A DNA stretch of 64,000 nucleotides, taken from assembly GCA_045646145.1 (NCBI GenBank), contig JAZRKE010000044.1:12113-76112 (forward strand), written 5' to 3'. The notes below the pieces were generated by a model, which was given only the letters and a program-made list of their open reading frames with translations, had not been told where the DNA came from and ran no database searches. Made by a program: the position numbers and the translations under genes. Position 1 is the first letter of the stretch; the number at the start of each line of letters is the position of its first letter. Source of the stretch: SIG565 sp045646145 (GTDB lineage Bacteria; Bacillota; Clostridia; Oscillospirales; Acutalibacteraceae). Shown here piece by piece: positions 22,935 through 31,986 of this stretch.

Positions 22935-24971
22935 ATGAAAAAGCACTCTAAAGTTTTTAAGGCTTTGACTTTGCTGTTGTGTTTGATTATTTGCGGTGTT
23001 GGTATAAAAATGGATGTTGTTGCAGCGAACACAATTTTAACCACCGAATATGGATGCGGAAAAACACTTTGTTTTAAGGATATTATGATTTCAGGTCCAT
23101 ATGGAAATCCGGATGAGATAATAAACAGTAGTGTTCCTTATGTCGGGGGTATGAAATATAAAGATGCATATCAATTGCCCTATGTAAACACATCCGACGG
23201 TTATCAGAACGAGCATATGTATGTTATCTATTGTCCGAAATATGATAATTCTGACAGCAGTTTATTAAGGCACACAATGGTTCTGATGTGTGCTGACCAC
23301 GGATTTACAACCAAAAGTTATACACAATACAGCTCGGTTTATCACTATGCAAATAAGATTTGCGATTATGCACCGGATCTCAGAGATGATTCTCCAATCA
23401 GAAGTTTTTATCAAGGACTTTCAGGTGAAAATGCGTATCTATCCGATGAAGATTTGTATGCTATCGCTGAAAAATACCAGTCAACAACAGGTTGCGGAGT
23501 AGAAACATCCGTTCTGGAGGGACACATTTGGACTTATGGCGATTGGTATAGTGCAGGAGGCAGTTATCACTCACGAACTGCAACCTGTATTCACTGCGGA
23601 TATTCAAAAAAAGTATCGGAAAATCACTCTTTAAGCACAACCGATTGGAATAATTCATCAGAAACGGAACATAAAAGGATAACAGCTTGTTCTGTATGTG
23701 ATTATTCAAATACTGAATATGAAAACCACCAGTTCACTTATGGCTCTTGGGAAAACAGTTCAGCAACCCAGCATAAAAGAACAGCCACTTGTTCGATGTG
23801 CGGTTATCCAAAAACAGAATATGCAGAACATAAAATTACTACAAGTGAAGCAAAGCGATATGGTACAGAAGATAAAAACGAAATCACTTATCCTCATGAT
23901 GAGTTTCACAGGTATGATTTAACTTGTTCTGATTGTGATTATGAAAGTTCAAAATATGAGCCTCACGAAATGTATGTAGATAAACCATGGTTTGACAGCG
24001 ATGCAAAATATCATAATCAGATAACGAGATGTAAAACGTGTACTTTTGGCGTATCCACATACAGATATCATAATTATCCCAAGGAACTTTATACCTATGT
24101 TTCGCTTAATGCAACAACTCACAGTATAACAAAACATTGTGATACTTGTACTCGCACAGAAGATGGCGGAACAGCAAAACATAATTTCGTTGTCGGTGAA
24201 TGGTCAAAGCTTGACGGTTCCGACCCCAATGCAGGAACATATGATAGTAACAAATATCACAAAAGAACTCTCACTTGCTCTGATTGCGGATATGTGAAAT
24301 ATGAGTATGTCGAACACAACATTCAAATTGATGAATATACAGTTCAAAATGCAGATAGGCACTCTTGTGTTCCGAAATGTTCGGATTGTACTTATTCATA
24401 CAACTTGAACGAACCTCATACATTCAATCCCAAAGATTACAAGTATGAAGTTATCGACAAAGACCGTCATCTGTTTATAAAGCCTTGTGAAAAATGTTCT
24501 TATGTGTATGAAGCGAGAGAATGGCACGAAGATTTGGACTCTGATTGTTATTGTGATGACTGCGGTTATCTTATGACAAAGTTCTCTGTAACCGTACCCA
24601 CAACAATGGTTCTTACAATGGGAACAGACGGTGAAGTTTATGCCCCCTCGGATGTTGTTATCGTCAATAATTCAACAGCGGCTGTATCAGTAAAGAAAGC
24701 TGATATAAATTCCCGAAACGGTTGGAATATCGTGCCGTATTCAACGAATATGGCAAATGAAAAAGTCGATGCTAAAAAGATCGGCTTTAAAATGAACGGT
24801 ATTCAGACAGATAGCTCCGGAACAACGGACAGTCTTTCATACAATAACAGTTGGATAATCGAAAAAGATACATCTTCTTCGGTTGTTTACGATGCGGTTG
24901 TTTCCGCTACTTCATCTCCCATTGACGAACAAGTAATTGAAATCGTCTATATTGTTGACTGGAAGGAGTGA
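22935..24971 (+). CDS. Large secreted protein with nine CxxC...H repeats and a C-terminal VTVP beta domain (paralog 3)
   Basis: A 678-residue protein. A signal peptide (about 1-31) is followed by an N-terminal domain (about 35-190). A tandem of nine units of the form C-x2-C-[GDTS]-Y-x(7-12)-H comes next (about 200-535), for example TATCSMCGYPKTEYAEH and LTCSDCGYVKYEYVEH, plus a final CDDCGY. The last 130 residues (from FSVTVPTTMVLTMG) are the same beta domain as in the two preceding genes. Pairs of Cys with a trailing His suggest metal-binding knuckles outside the cell, or disulfides. GGCGGAGG precedes ATG 22935. It is likely an adhesin of the conjugation machinery or host-binding factor; inference. 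Confidence 0.75.
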   Translation: MKKHSKVFKALTLLLCLIICGVGIKMDVVAANTILTTEYGCGKTLCFKDIMISGPYGNPDEIINSSVPYVGGMKYKDAYQLPYVNTSDGYQNEHMYVIYCPKYDNSDSSLLRHTMVLMCADHGFTTKSYTQYSSVYHYANKICDYAPDLRDDSPIRSFYQGLSGENAYLSDEDLYAIAEKYQSTTGCGVETSVLEGHIWTYGDWYSAGGSYHSRTATCIHCGYSKKVSENHSLSTTDWNNSSETEHKRITACSVCDYSNTEYENHQFTYGSWENSSATQHKRTATCSMCGYPKTEYAEHKITTSEAKRYGTEDKNEITYPHDEFHRYDLTCSDCDYESSKYEPHEMYVDKPWFDSDAKYHNQITRCKTCTFGVSTYRYHNYPKELYTYVSLNATTHSITKHCDTCTRTEDGGTAKHNFVVGEWSKLDGSDPNAGTYDSNKYHKRTLTCSDCGYVKYEYVEHNIQIDEYTVQNADRHSCVPKCSDCTYSYNLNEPHTFNPKDYKYEVIDKDRHLFIKPCEKCSYVYEAREWHEDLDSDCYCDDCGYLMTKFSVTVPTTMVLTMGTDGEVYAPSDVVIVNNSTAAVSVKKADINSRNGWNIVPYSTNMANEKVDAKKIGFKMNGIQTDSSGTTDSLSYNNSWIIEKDTSSSVVYDAVVSATSSPIDEQVIEIVYIVDWKE

Positions 24972-24977
24972 TAGCCT

Positions 24978-25463
24978 TTGCAGGAAGAAGTTGAAAGCAA
25001 AATGGTCACACTATCCGTTAATACAACAAAGCTCACCGCAAGAACACTCAAGCAGGCATTGGAAAAGTTCCTTGCTCATCAGAGAAACATAGCGGCTCAG
25101 CATAATCAGAAGAAAGATGTTATTCCGCACGGAAAGCAGACCGTAAAACAGCTTGCTGCACAGAATCAGGGTTTGACAAATATCGAAATCACCGATAAGA
25201 ACATAAAAGACTTTGACCGTGTTGCAAGAAAATACGGTGTTGATTATGCCGTAAAAAAGGACAAAACAGTAAGTCCTCCGAAATATCTTGTTTTCTTTAA
25301 AGCAAGAGATGCCGATGCCTTAACTGCGGCATTCAAGGAATACACCGCAAATACAATTAAAAAGAAAAACAAAGAACCCATTGCAGTAAAAATAAAGAAT
25401 ATAGCGGAAAAGATTAAATCACTTCCCACCAAAATCAAAAACAAGGAACGTGGTGAACGTTGA
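24978..25463 (+). CDS. pcfB: PcfB family protein (DUF3801), coupling-protein accessory
   Basis: A 161-residue basic protein with the family core GKQTVKQLAAQNQGLTNIEI, then RVARKYGVDYAVKKD and KYLVFFKARDADALTAAFKE. PcfB of enterococcal pCF10 binds the relaxase and the VirD4-like PcfC at the membrane. It starts at TTG 24978 behind GGAAGGAG. Its stop overlaps the start of the coupling-protein gene by 4 bases, the expected pcfB-pcfC order. The family length is as expected. Confidence 0.92.
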   Translation: MQEEVESKMVTLSVNTTKLTARTLKQALEKFLAHQRNIAAQHNQKKDVIPHGKQTVKQLAAQNQGLTNIEITDKNIKDFDRVARKYGVDYAVKKDKTVSPPKYLVFFKARDADALTAAFKEYTANTIKKKNKEPIAVKIKNIAEKIKSLPTKIKNKERGER

Positions 25464-27238
25464 GAAATATAAATCTCAAAAAAATCATCGTCCCCAACAT
25501 TCCGTATGTTGTAATCGGAATTATGTCAACTAAAATAGGTCAGGCAATCCGACTTGCGCCGGGTACAGATTTTCAAGGCAAAGCTCTCCATATAATGGAG
25601 GGCTTAACTTATGCCTTCGAGAATATTATACCGAGCTTTCATATCTTCGATATTATTGTAGGAGCAACGATTGCCGCAGGCATAAGGCTTGCAGTTTATG
25701 TTAAGAGTAAAAACGCAAAGAAATATCGTAAGAATGAAGAATACGGCTCTGCCCGTTGGGGAACTCACGATGATATTGCACCGTTTCAAGACCCTGTTTT
25801 TCAAAACAATGTAATTCTCACTCAAACCGAAAGTCTGATGATGAGCAACAGACCGAAGGAACCGAAAAACGCAAGAAATAAGAATGCTCTTATCGTAGGC
25901 GGTTCGGGTTCGGGTAAAACAAGGTTTTGGATTAAACCGAACCTTATGCAATGCCATTCATCTTATGTTGTAACTGACCCGAAAGGTACGGTTGCTATTG
26001 AGTGCGGAAAGATGCTTGAAAAGGAAGGCTACAAAATCAAGATTTTCAATACAATCAACTTCAAAAAGTCTTTCCACTATAACCCCTTTTCATATATCCA
26101 TTCAGAAAAGGATATATTGAAGCTCGTTACCACTCTTATCGCCAACACCAAAGGCGAAGGAAAAGCAGGTGATGATTTTTGGGTTAAAGCAGAAACATTG
26201 CTCTACTGTGCCTTAATCGGTTACTTGTGGTATGAAGGTCTTGAAGAAGAAAAGAACTTTGCAACGCTTATTTCTATGATTAACGCAATGGAAGTCAGAG
26301 AAGATGATGAAAGTTTTAAAAATCCCGTTGACTATCTGTTTGACGAACTTGAAGCAAAAGACCCCGAACATTTCGCTGTAAGGCAATACAAGAAATACAA
26401 ACTTGCCGCAGGCAAAACGGCTAAATCAGTCCTTATTTCTTGTGCCGCCCGCCTTGCTCCCTTCGATATTGCAGAAGTAAGAGAAATTACTATGTATGAT
26501 GAATTAGAGCTTGATATGACGGGTGACAGAAAAACGGCTCTTTTCCTCATAATGTCAGATACGGATGCAACATTTAATTTCCTCATCTCAATGATTTATA
26601 CTCAGCTTTTTAATCTGCTTTGCGAAAAGGCTGACGATGTTTACGGAGGAAGATTGCCTATACACGTCAGATGTCTTATTGACGAAGCTGCAAATATCGG
26701 TCAGATACCGAATCTTGAAAAACTTATGGCAACAATCCGAAGCCGTGAAATTTCTGCTTGCCTTGTTCTTCAGGCACAGTCACAGCTCAAAGCCTTGTAT
26801 AAGGATAATGCCGACACAATTATCGGTAACTGTGACAGCAGAATATTCCTCGGTGGTTCAGAGCCGACAACATTGAAAGAACTTTCAACGGCTCTCGGCA
26901 AAGAAACCATTGATACCTTTAACACGGGCGAAAGCAGAGGCAGAGAAACCTCGCACAGCCTTAACTATCAGAAACTCGGAAAGGAACTTGCATCAGTTGA
27001 TGAACTCGCAGTCTTGGATGGCTCAAAATGTATTCTTCAGCTCCGTGGTGTCCGTCCCTTTATGTCAAACAAATATGACATAACAAAGCACCCGAAATAC
27101 AAGCAGCTTTCCGATTATGATAAGAAAAATGAGTTTGACATTGAAAAATTCGTGTCAACAAAACTCAGAACAAAGCCGGATGATGTCTATGAAGTTTATG
27201 AAATAGATGTATCCGACGAACAACAGCAGTCACCGTAA
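25460..27238 (+). CDS. virD4: VirD4/TraG-type conjugation coupling ATPase (PcfC-like)
   Basis: A 592-residue protein with N-terminal membrane segments (about 10-30 and 55-75), the TraG/TraD sequence EEYGSARWGTHDDI, Walker A VGGSGSGKTRFW (about 150-161) and Walker B-like CLIDEAANIGQIPNLEKLMA (about 410). The C-terminal part carries IFLGGSEPTTLKELS, typical of Gram-positive T4CPs. It delivers the relaxase-DNA complex to the channel. The start is TTG 25460, overlapping pcfB. All key residues look intact. Confidence 0.95.
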   Translation: MRNINLKKIIVPNIPYVVIGIMSTKIGQAIRLAPGTDFQGKALHIMEGLTYAFENIIPSFHIFDIIVGATIAAGIRLAVYVKSKNAKKYRKNEEYGSARWGTHDDIAPFQDPVFQNNVILTQTESLMMSNRPKEPKNARNKNALIVGGSGSGKTRFWIKPNLMQCHSSYVVTDPKGTVAIECGKMLEKEGYKIKIFNTINFKKSFHYNPFSYIHSEKDILKLVTTLIANTKGEGKAGDDFWVKAETLLYCALIGYLWYEGLEEEKNFATLISMINAMEVREDDESFKNPVDYLFDELEAKDPEHFAVRQYKKYKLAAGKTAKSVLISCAARLAPFDIAEVREITMYDELELDMTGDRKTALFLIMSDTDATFNFLISMIYTQLFNLLCEKADDVYGGRLPIHVRCLIDEAANIGQIPNLEKLMATIRSREISACLVLQAQSQLKALYKDNADTIIGNCDSRIFLGGSEPTTLKELSTALGKETIDTFNTGESRGRETSHSLNYQKLGKELASVDELAVLDGSKCILQLRGVRPFMSNKYDITKHPKYKQLSDYDKKNEFDIEKFVSTKLRTKPDDVYEVYEIDVSDEQQQSP

Positions 27239-27303
27239 TAACGGTGGCTTTTATATATATCAAGACAAAATGTTCGTATCAACAAAAAATTATAAAAATT
27301 GAA

Positions 27304-27321
27304 AGGAGAAACGTTATGTAG
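27304..27321 (+). promoter_or_regulatory. Strong ribosome binding site feeding a start-stop (ATG-TAG) pair
   Basis: AGGAG at 27304-27308 is spaced 7 bases from ATG 27316, which is followed at once by TAG. The Maff2 coding region starts 44 bases further on at ATG 27360 with no Shine-Dalgarno. A short ACGTA/TACGT hairpin and seven T's lie between. Translation may reach Maff2 by reinitiation. Confidence 0.6.
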
Positions 27322-27359
27322 CGAACTAAAGACACGTAAAATCTATACGTATTTTTTTA

Positions 27360-27575
27360 ATGGCATTTTTCAACTCAGCAGTAGATGTACTGCAGACACT
27401 CGTTATTGCACTCGGTGCAGGTCTTGGCATCTGGGGTGCAATCAACCTTCTTGAAGGCTACGGCAACGATAACCCCGGTGCAAAGTCGCAGGGTATGAAG
27501 CAGCTTATGGCTGGCGGCGGCGTTGCACTCATCGGCATCACTCTTGTACCCCTTCTTTCGGGTCTGTTCGGTTAA
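27360..27575 (+). CDS. Maff2 family mobile-element protein (possible pilin/VirB2-like)
   Basis: A 71-residue protein with two hydrophobic helices (about 10-32 and 48-70) separated by a polar hinge (NDNPGAKSQGMKQL). This matches the Maff2 family found directly upstream of the VirB6-like gene in Clostridial ICEs, and size and topology resemble VirB2-type pilins. ATG 27360 gives the full conserved MAFFNSAVDVLQTL start, yet lacks its own ribosome binding site (see the upstream start-stop element). Confidence 0.88.
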   Translation: MAFFNSAVDVLQTLVIALGAGLGIWGAINLLEGYGNDNPGAKSQGMKQLMAGGGVALIGITLVPLLSGLFG

Positions 27576-27613
27576 TAAAAAGACGGACAGAAATTGATTG
27601 AGTAATATCAAGC

Positions 27614-27639
27614 GGCTCTCGTGCTTCGGTACGGGAGCC
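27614..27639 (+). terminator. Hairpin with TTCG loop between Maff2 and trbL-like genes
   Basis: GGCTCTCGTGC pairs with GTACGGGAGCC (two wobble pairs) around TTCG. No T-run follows; the AAAGGAG of the next gene lies 5-10 bases downstream. It is probably an mRNA processing or stability element that separates high Maff2 output from the downstream genes. Confidence 0.6.
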
Positions 27640-27662
27640 AACCGAAAGGAGTGACTTGAGCT

Positions 27663-28535
27663 ATGGATACGATTATTCAGGCTATTGAGGATTGGTTTCG
27701 GGAAATATTAACCGAAGGAATTACAACCAACCTTACAGGCTTGTTCGACCAAGTTAATGAAAAGGTCGGCGAAATAGCAGGACAAGTCGGCTCTACCCCG
27801 CAGAACTGGAATACTGCAATATTCAATATGGTTCACAACCTTTCGGAAAACGTAATGGTTCCGATTGCAGGTGTGATTCTCGCTATTGTTATGACCCTCG
27901 AACTGATACAGATGATTGTTGACAGAAATAACTTTCACAACGATGTTGACACATTTCAGTTCTTCAAATGGGCATTTAAAACGGCGGGAGCTGTTCTCAT
28001 AGTGACAAACACTTGGGATATTGTAATGGCGGTATTCGACCTCGGACACGAAGTTATAGTCGAGTCTGCGGGTGTGGTTATCGGTGATACTTCAATAGAT
28101 ATGACCGATTTCATAACCGATCTCGAAGGTAAACTCGAAGCTATGAGCATAGGCGCACTTATCGGACTGTGGATGCAGTCAGGTATCGTGAAAATCTGTA
28201 TGGGCATACTCCAAATCTGTATTTTGGTAGTTGTGTTCGGAAGAATGATAGAAATATATCTCGTTACTTCCGTTGCTCCCATTCCTATGGCAACAATGAT
28301 GAACAAAGAAAGCGGACAGATGGGACAGAATTATCTGCGAAATCTGTTTGCACTTGCATTCCAAGCATTTCTTATCATCGTTTGTGTTGCGATTTATGCG
28401 GCACTTGTTGAGAACATCACGGTTACAGATGATATTTCCTATGCAATATGGACTTGTATGGGTTACACCGTTCTTCTCTGCTTCAGCCTTTTCAAAACCG
28501 GGTCACTTGCAAAATCTATCTTTAACGCTCATTAA
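27663..28535 (+). CDS. VirB6/TrbL-like conjugal channel protein (CD1112 family type)
   Basis: A 290-residue polytopic membrane protein with about six hydrophobic segments (including 62-80, 105-125, 160-210 and 225-270). The conserved-looking RMIEIYLVTSVAPIPMATMM motif belongs to VirB6/TrbL-type proteins of Gram-positive conjugation systems. It follows Maff2 and precedes PrgI and VirB4, the canonical order. ATG 27663 follows GAAAGGAGTG. It forms the inner-membrane pore of the type IV channel. Confidence 0.9.
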   Translation: MDTIIQAIEDWFREILTEGITTNLTGLFDQVNEKVGEIAGQVGSTPQNWNTAIFNMVHNLSENVMVPIAGVILAIVMTLELIQMIVDRNNFHNDVDTFQFFKWAFKTAGAVLIVTNTWDIVMAVFDLGHEVIVESAGVVIGDTSIDMTDFITDLEGKLEAMSIGALIGLWMQSGIVKICMGILQICILVVVFGRMIEIYLVTSVAPIPMATMMNKESGQMGQNYLRNLFALAFQAFLIIVCVAIYAALVENITVTDDISYAIWTCMGYTVLLCFSLFKTGSLAKSIFNAH

Positions 28536-28552
28536 CGGAAAGGAGAGATTTC

Positions 28553-28930
28553 GTGGCTTACGTTCCCGTACCCAAAGATTTAAACGCAGTCAAAACAAAG
28601 GCAATGTTCAATCTTACGAAGCGACAGCTTATCTGTTTTGGCGGCGGTGCTGTAATCGCTATACCCCTTTTCTTCCTTTTGAAATCATTTCTCAGTATCA
28701 GTGCGGCAGCAATCGTAATGATATTGGTTATGATGCCGTTTGTTTTGCTCGGTGTTTACGAAAAAAACGGACAGCCTTTTGAAAAGGTAGTTAAGAATAT
28801 GGCAGAGGTTCTGTTCATCAGACCGAAACAGCGACCTTATATGACTAACAACTATTATGCCGTTCTCGAAAGGCAGGATAAGTTAGATAAGGAGGTTGAA
28901 GCGATTGTCGGCAAACAGAAAAATGACTAA
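28553..28930 (+). CDS. prgI: PrgI family protein (VirB3-like)
   Basis: A 125-residue protein opening with YVPVPKDLNAVKTKAMFNLT, followed by two transmembrane helices (about 28-45 and 48-68) and a cytoplasmic tail containing FIRPKQRPYMTNN. This is the usual PrgI signature. GTG 28553 follows AAAGGAGAG. It overlaps the VirB4 gene by 26 bases, in line with the VirB3-VirB4 pairing of type IV secretion. Confidence 0.9.
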   Translation: MAYVPVPKDLNAVKTKAMFNLTKRQLICFGGGAVIAIPLFFLLKSFLSISAAAIVMILVMMPFVLLGVYEKNGQPFEKVVKNMAEVLFIRPKQRPYMTNNYYAVLERQDKLDKEVEAIVGKQKND

Positions 28931-31286
28931 AGAACAGCAGAAACAGATTGATGCTGCTGTTGCCAGAGCAAAAGGCAAAGATAAAAAGCAGATGTCAGCT
29001 CAGGACAGTATTCCGTTTCAGCGAATGTTCAAAGACGGCATCTGCCGTGTAACAGATAACTATTACACGAAAACGGTTAAGTTTCTTGATATAAACTATC
29101 AGCTTAACAACAATGAGGATAAAAACGCCATCTTCGATTCTTGGTGTGATTTCCTTAACTATTTCGATTCATCGGTTAAATTTCAGCTTTCATTCATCAA
29201 TCTTACGGGGGCAAAAGAAGTTTATTCCGATAACATCACAATTCCCGTTCGTGGAGATATGTTTGACGGTATCGCAATCGAATATCAGAACTTCCTCCGT
29301 GAACAGCTTGCAAAGGGTAACAATGGTATTGTAAAGACAAAATATCTTTCTTTCGGTATCGAAGCTCCGTCAATAAAGCAGGCAAAACCCCGTCTTGAGC
29401 GACTTGAAGCAGATATTATCACCAACTTTAAAAAGTTAGGTGTTATTGCTTCTCCCGTAAACGGAAGGGAAAGACTTAAAATTATGCACGGTATGTTCCA
29501 TACCGATGAAAAGATACCCTTCAATTTCTCTTGGGACTGGCTTGCTTCTTCCGGACTTTCCGTAAAAGACTTTATCGCTCCCAGCTCGTTTGAGTTTGCA
29601 AACGGCAAAACATTCGGCATCGGCAAGAAAGTCGGTGCCGCTTCATTTCTGCAGATTCTCGCACCCGAAATCAATGACCGAATGCTTGCGGATTTCCTCG
29701 ATATGGAATCAAATGTTGTGGTATCAATGCACGTTCAGTCAGTTGACCAAGTAAATGCGATTAAGACGGTAAAGAGAAAAATTACCGACCTTCAGAAAAT
29801 GAAGATTGAAGAACAGAAAAAGGCAGTTCGTGCGGGTTACGATATGGATATTATTCCGTCTGACCTTGCAACATACAACAATGAAGCTACGAAACTGCTT
29901 CAGGACTTGCAGAGCCGAAACGAAAGAATGTTTCTTCTCACCTTTATCGTTCTCAATGTTGCAGACAACAAACAGAAGCTCGATAACAATGTTTTTCAGG
30001 CAAGTTCGATTGCTCAAAAATACAACTGTCAGCTTGTAAGACTTGATTTCAGACAGGAACAAGGACTTATGAGCAGTTTACCCCTTGCATACAACCAAAT
30101 AGAAATTCAGCGAGGCTTGACCACATCAAGCGTCGCTATTTTTATACCCTTCACAACGCAGGAACTTTTCCAGACGAGTAAGGAAGCTCTTTATTGCGGT
30201 CTTAACGCATTGTCGAACAACTTGATAATGGTTGACCGTAAGCTGCTTAAAAATCCCAACGGTCTTATTCTCGGTACTCCTGGTTCGGGTAAATCTTTCT
30301 CGGCAAAGAGAGAGATTTCAAATGTTTTCTTCGTAACAGATGACGACATTATTATATGCGACCCCGAATCCGAGTACGGAGCATTGGTTGAAAGGCTTGA
30401 CGGTCAGGTTATTAAGATTTCACCCACATCCGAGGACTTTATAAATCCTATGGACTTGAACCTTAACTATTCTGATGACGAAAATCCGCTGACCCTCAAA
30501 TCCGATTTCATTCTTTCGCTGTGCGAACTTATCGTTGCAGGCAAAGACGGATTACAGCCTGTTGAAAAAACAATCATTGACCGTTGTGTACGCCGTGTAT
30601 ATACGGAGTATCTTGCTAATCCCGTTCCCGAAAATATGCCCATTCTTGAAGATTTGTATAACGAACTGCGAAAGCAGGAAGAAAAAGAAGCACAGTATAT
30701 TGCTACTGCTCTTGAAATCTATGTTACGGGTTCACTCAATGTTTTCAATCACCGCACGAATGTAGATATTCGCAGCCGTGTTGTCAGCTATGACATTAAA
30801 GAACTCGGAAAACAGCTCAAAAAAATCGGTATGCTTATCGTTCAGGATCAGGTATGGAATCGTGTTACCGTAAACCGTGAAGCTCACAGAGCTACCCGTT
30901 ATTACATTGACGAAATGCACCTTCTGCTCAAAGAAGAACAGACGGCTGCATACACGGTTGAAATTTGGAAGCGATTCCGTAAATGGGGCGGCATACCGAC
31001 GGGCATAACGCAGAATGTCAAAGATTTGCTCTCATCGAGAGAAATCGAAAATATCTTTGAAAACTCCGACTACATATATATGCTCAATCAGGCTTCGGGC
31101 GACAGACAGATTCTTGCAAAGCAGCTCAATATTTCCCCTCATCAGCTTTCTTATGTAACTCAGTCAGGCGAAGGTGAAGGTCTTATCTTCTACGGCAGTA
31201 CCATATTGCCGTTTACAGACCGTTTCCCGAAGGATACGGAACTGTATTCGATTATGACAACAAAGCCGCAGGAAAAAGCGGACTGA
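28905..31286 (+). CDS. virB4: VirB4-like conjugation ATPase
   Basis: A protein of about 793 residues. The N-terminal CagE/TrbE-type region leads to Walker A LGTPGSGKSFSAKRE (about residue 450), then DDDIIICDPESEYGALVE, Walker B-like TRYYIDEMHLLL, and the TGITQNVKDLL helix typical of VirB4. I chose TTG 28905 because AAGGAGG (28889-28895) is 9 bases upstream; the TTG at 28896 abuts the site. It powers assembly and substrate transfer through the type IV channel with VirD4 (25460). All motifs are intact. Confidence 0.94.
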   Translation: MSANRKMTKEQQKQIDAAVARAKGKDKKQMSAQDSIPFQRMFKDGICRVTDNYYTKTVKFLDINYQLNNNEDKNAIFDSWCDFLNYFDSSVKFQLSFINLTGAKEVYSDNITIPVRGDMFDGIAIEYQNFLREQLAKGNNGIVKTKYLSFGIEAPSIKQAKPRLERLEADIITNFKKLGVIASPVNGRERLKIMHGMFHTDEKIPFNFSWDWLASSGLSVKDFIAPSSFEFANGKTFGIGKKVGAASFLQILAPEINDRMLADFLDMESNVVVSMHVQSVDQVNAIKTVKRKITDLQKMKIEEQKKAVRAGYDMDIIPSDLATYNNEATKLLQDLQSRNERMFLLTFIVLNVADNKQKLDNNVFQASSIAQKYNCQLVRLDFRQEQGLMSSLPLAYNQIEIQRGLTTSSVAIFIPFTTQELFQTSKEALYCGLNALSNNLIMVDRKLLKNPNGLILGTPGSGKSFSAKREISNVFFVTDDDIIICDPESEYGALVERLDGQVIKISPTSEDFINPMDLNLNYSDDENPLTLKSDFILSLCELIVAGKDGLQPVEKTIIDRCVRRVYTEYLANPVPENMPILEDLYNELRKQEEKEAQYIATALEIYVTGSLNVFNHRTNVDIRSRVVSYDIKELGKQLKKIGMLIVQDQVWNRVTVNREAHRATRYYIDEMHLLLKEEQTAAYTVEIWKRFRKWGGIPTGITQNVKDLLSSREIENIFENSDYIYMLNQASGDRQILAKQLNISPHQLSYVTQSGEGEGLIFYGSTILPFTDRFPKDTELYSIMTTKPQEKAD

Positions 31287-31312
31287 TACTTTACTATAAG
31301 GAGTTAAAAATT

Positions 31313-31966
31313 ATGAATAACGGAAATATTATCAGATGCACATTTGAATCAAAGAACTTCGGCGATATTCGTGTCATTTATGACAACAATGAGGTTTATT
31401 TCAGCGCCAGAGATGTTGGTTCTGCTTTCGGTTTCAGAGAACCCACCAAATGCGTAAGCAAGTATTGCAAAGCAATCCACCGTTACCGTCACGAAACATC
31501 CGGCGGTATGCAGACACTCAATTTCATCGACTATATGGATGTCATTCATCTGTATAAGTATTCAAAGGAAGAAAACGCAAACGACCTTCTTGCATATCTC
31601 GCAAGAATTTGTATCGCTCTTAAAGAAGCGGATATGACGGTTCCCGAATTGCTTCCTGAAGAAAGCGGATATTTCAATGACGAGTTCATTGATGATGACG
31701 GCTACAATGAAAGCGATGATTACGATTACTGTGATGACTGCGATTGTTATGATGACTGTTGTTGTGACGGTGATTGTGACAGTTGTGATGAATGCTTCGA
31801 TTGTGATGAAGCCGATGAATACGAAGCTCCCGTTTTTGATGTTGAAAAGGTTCTTGACGAAATCGGCGATATGGTTCGTTCATTTGAGGAAAAATACGGC
31901 ATCCTTATTGCGGTTGAAGGTATATACAGCGAATATCCCAGCGGTGAAAGACACAGAGTTGCTTGA
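31313..31966 (+). CDS. BRO-N domain protein with an Asp/Cys-rich insert
   Basis: A 217-residue protein. Residues 1-105 fit a BRO family N-terminal DNA-binding domain: FGDIRVIYDNNEVYFSARDV, then GSAFGFREPTKCVSKYC. A highly unusual acidic segment follows (about 120-168) with at least ten cysteines spaced by Asp, such as YCDDCDCYDDCCCDGDC. The last 45 residues form a helical domain. AAGGAG precedes ATG 31313. BRO proteins are frequent in phages and mobile elements and can act as regulators. The Cys/Asp block could bind metal or be a flexible linker; no function is claimed. Confidence 0.7.
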   Translation: MNNGNIIRCTFESKNFGDIRVIYDNNEVYFSARDVGSAFGFREPTKCVSKYCKAIHRYRHETSGGMQTLNFIDYMDVIHLYKYSKEENANDLLAYLARICIALKEADMTVPELLPEESGYFNDEFIDDDGYNESDDYDYCDDCDCYDDCCCDGDCDSCDECFDCDEADEYEAPVFDVEKVLDEIGDMVRSFEEKYGILIAVEGIYSEYPSGERHRVA

Positions 31967-31986
31967 CCCGATAAAGGGGGCATTTT

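Noticed and set aside
31686..31883. Histidine-rich minus-strand ORF and a possible short-repeat or CRISPR-like array at 31.7 kb
   Set aside because: It is the antisense and codon-repeat shadow of the Asp/Cys-rich BRO-N insert; there are no unique spacers or constant repeats.
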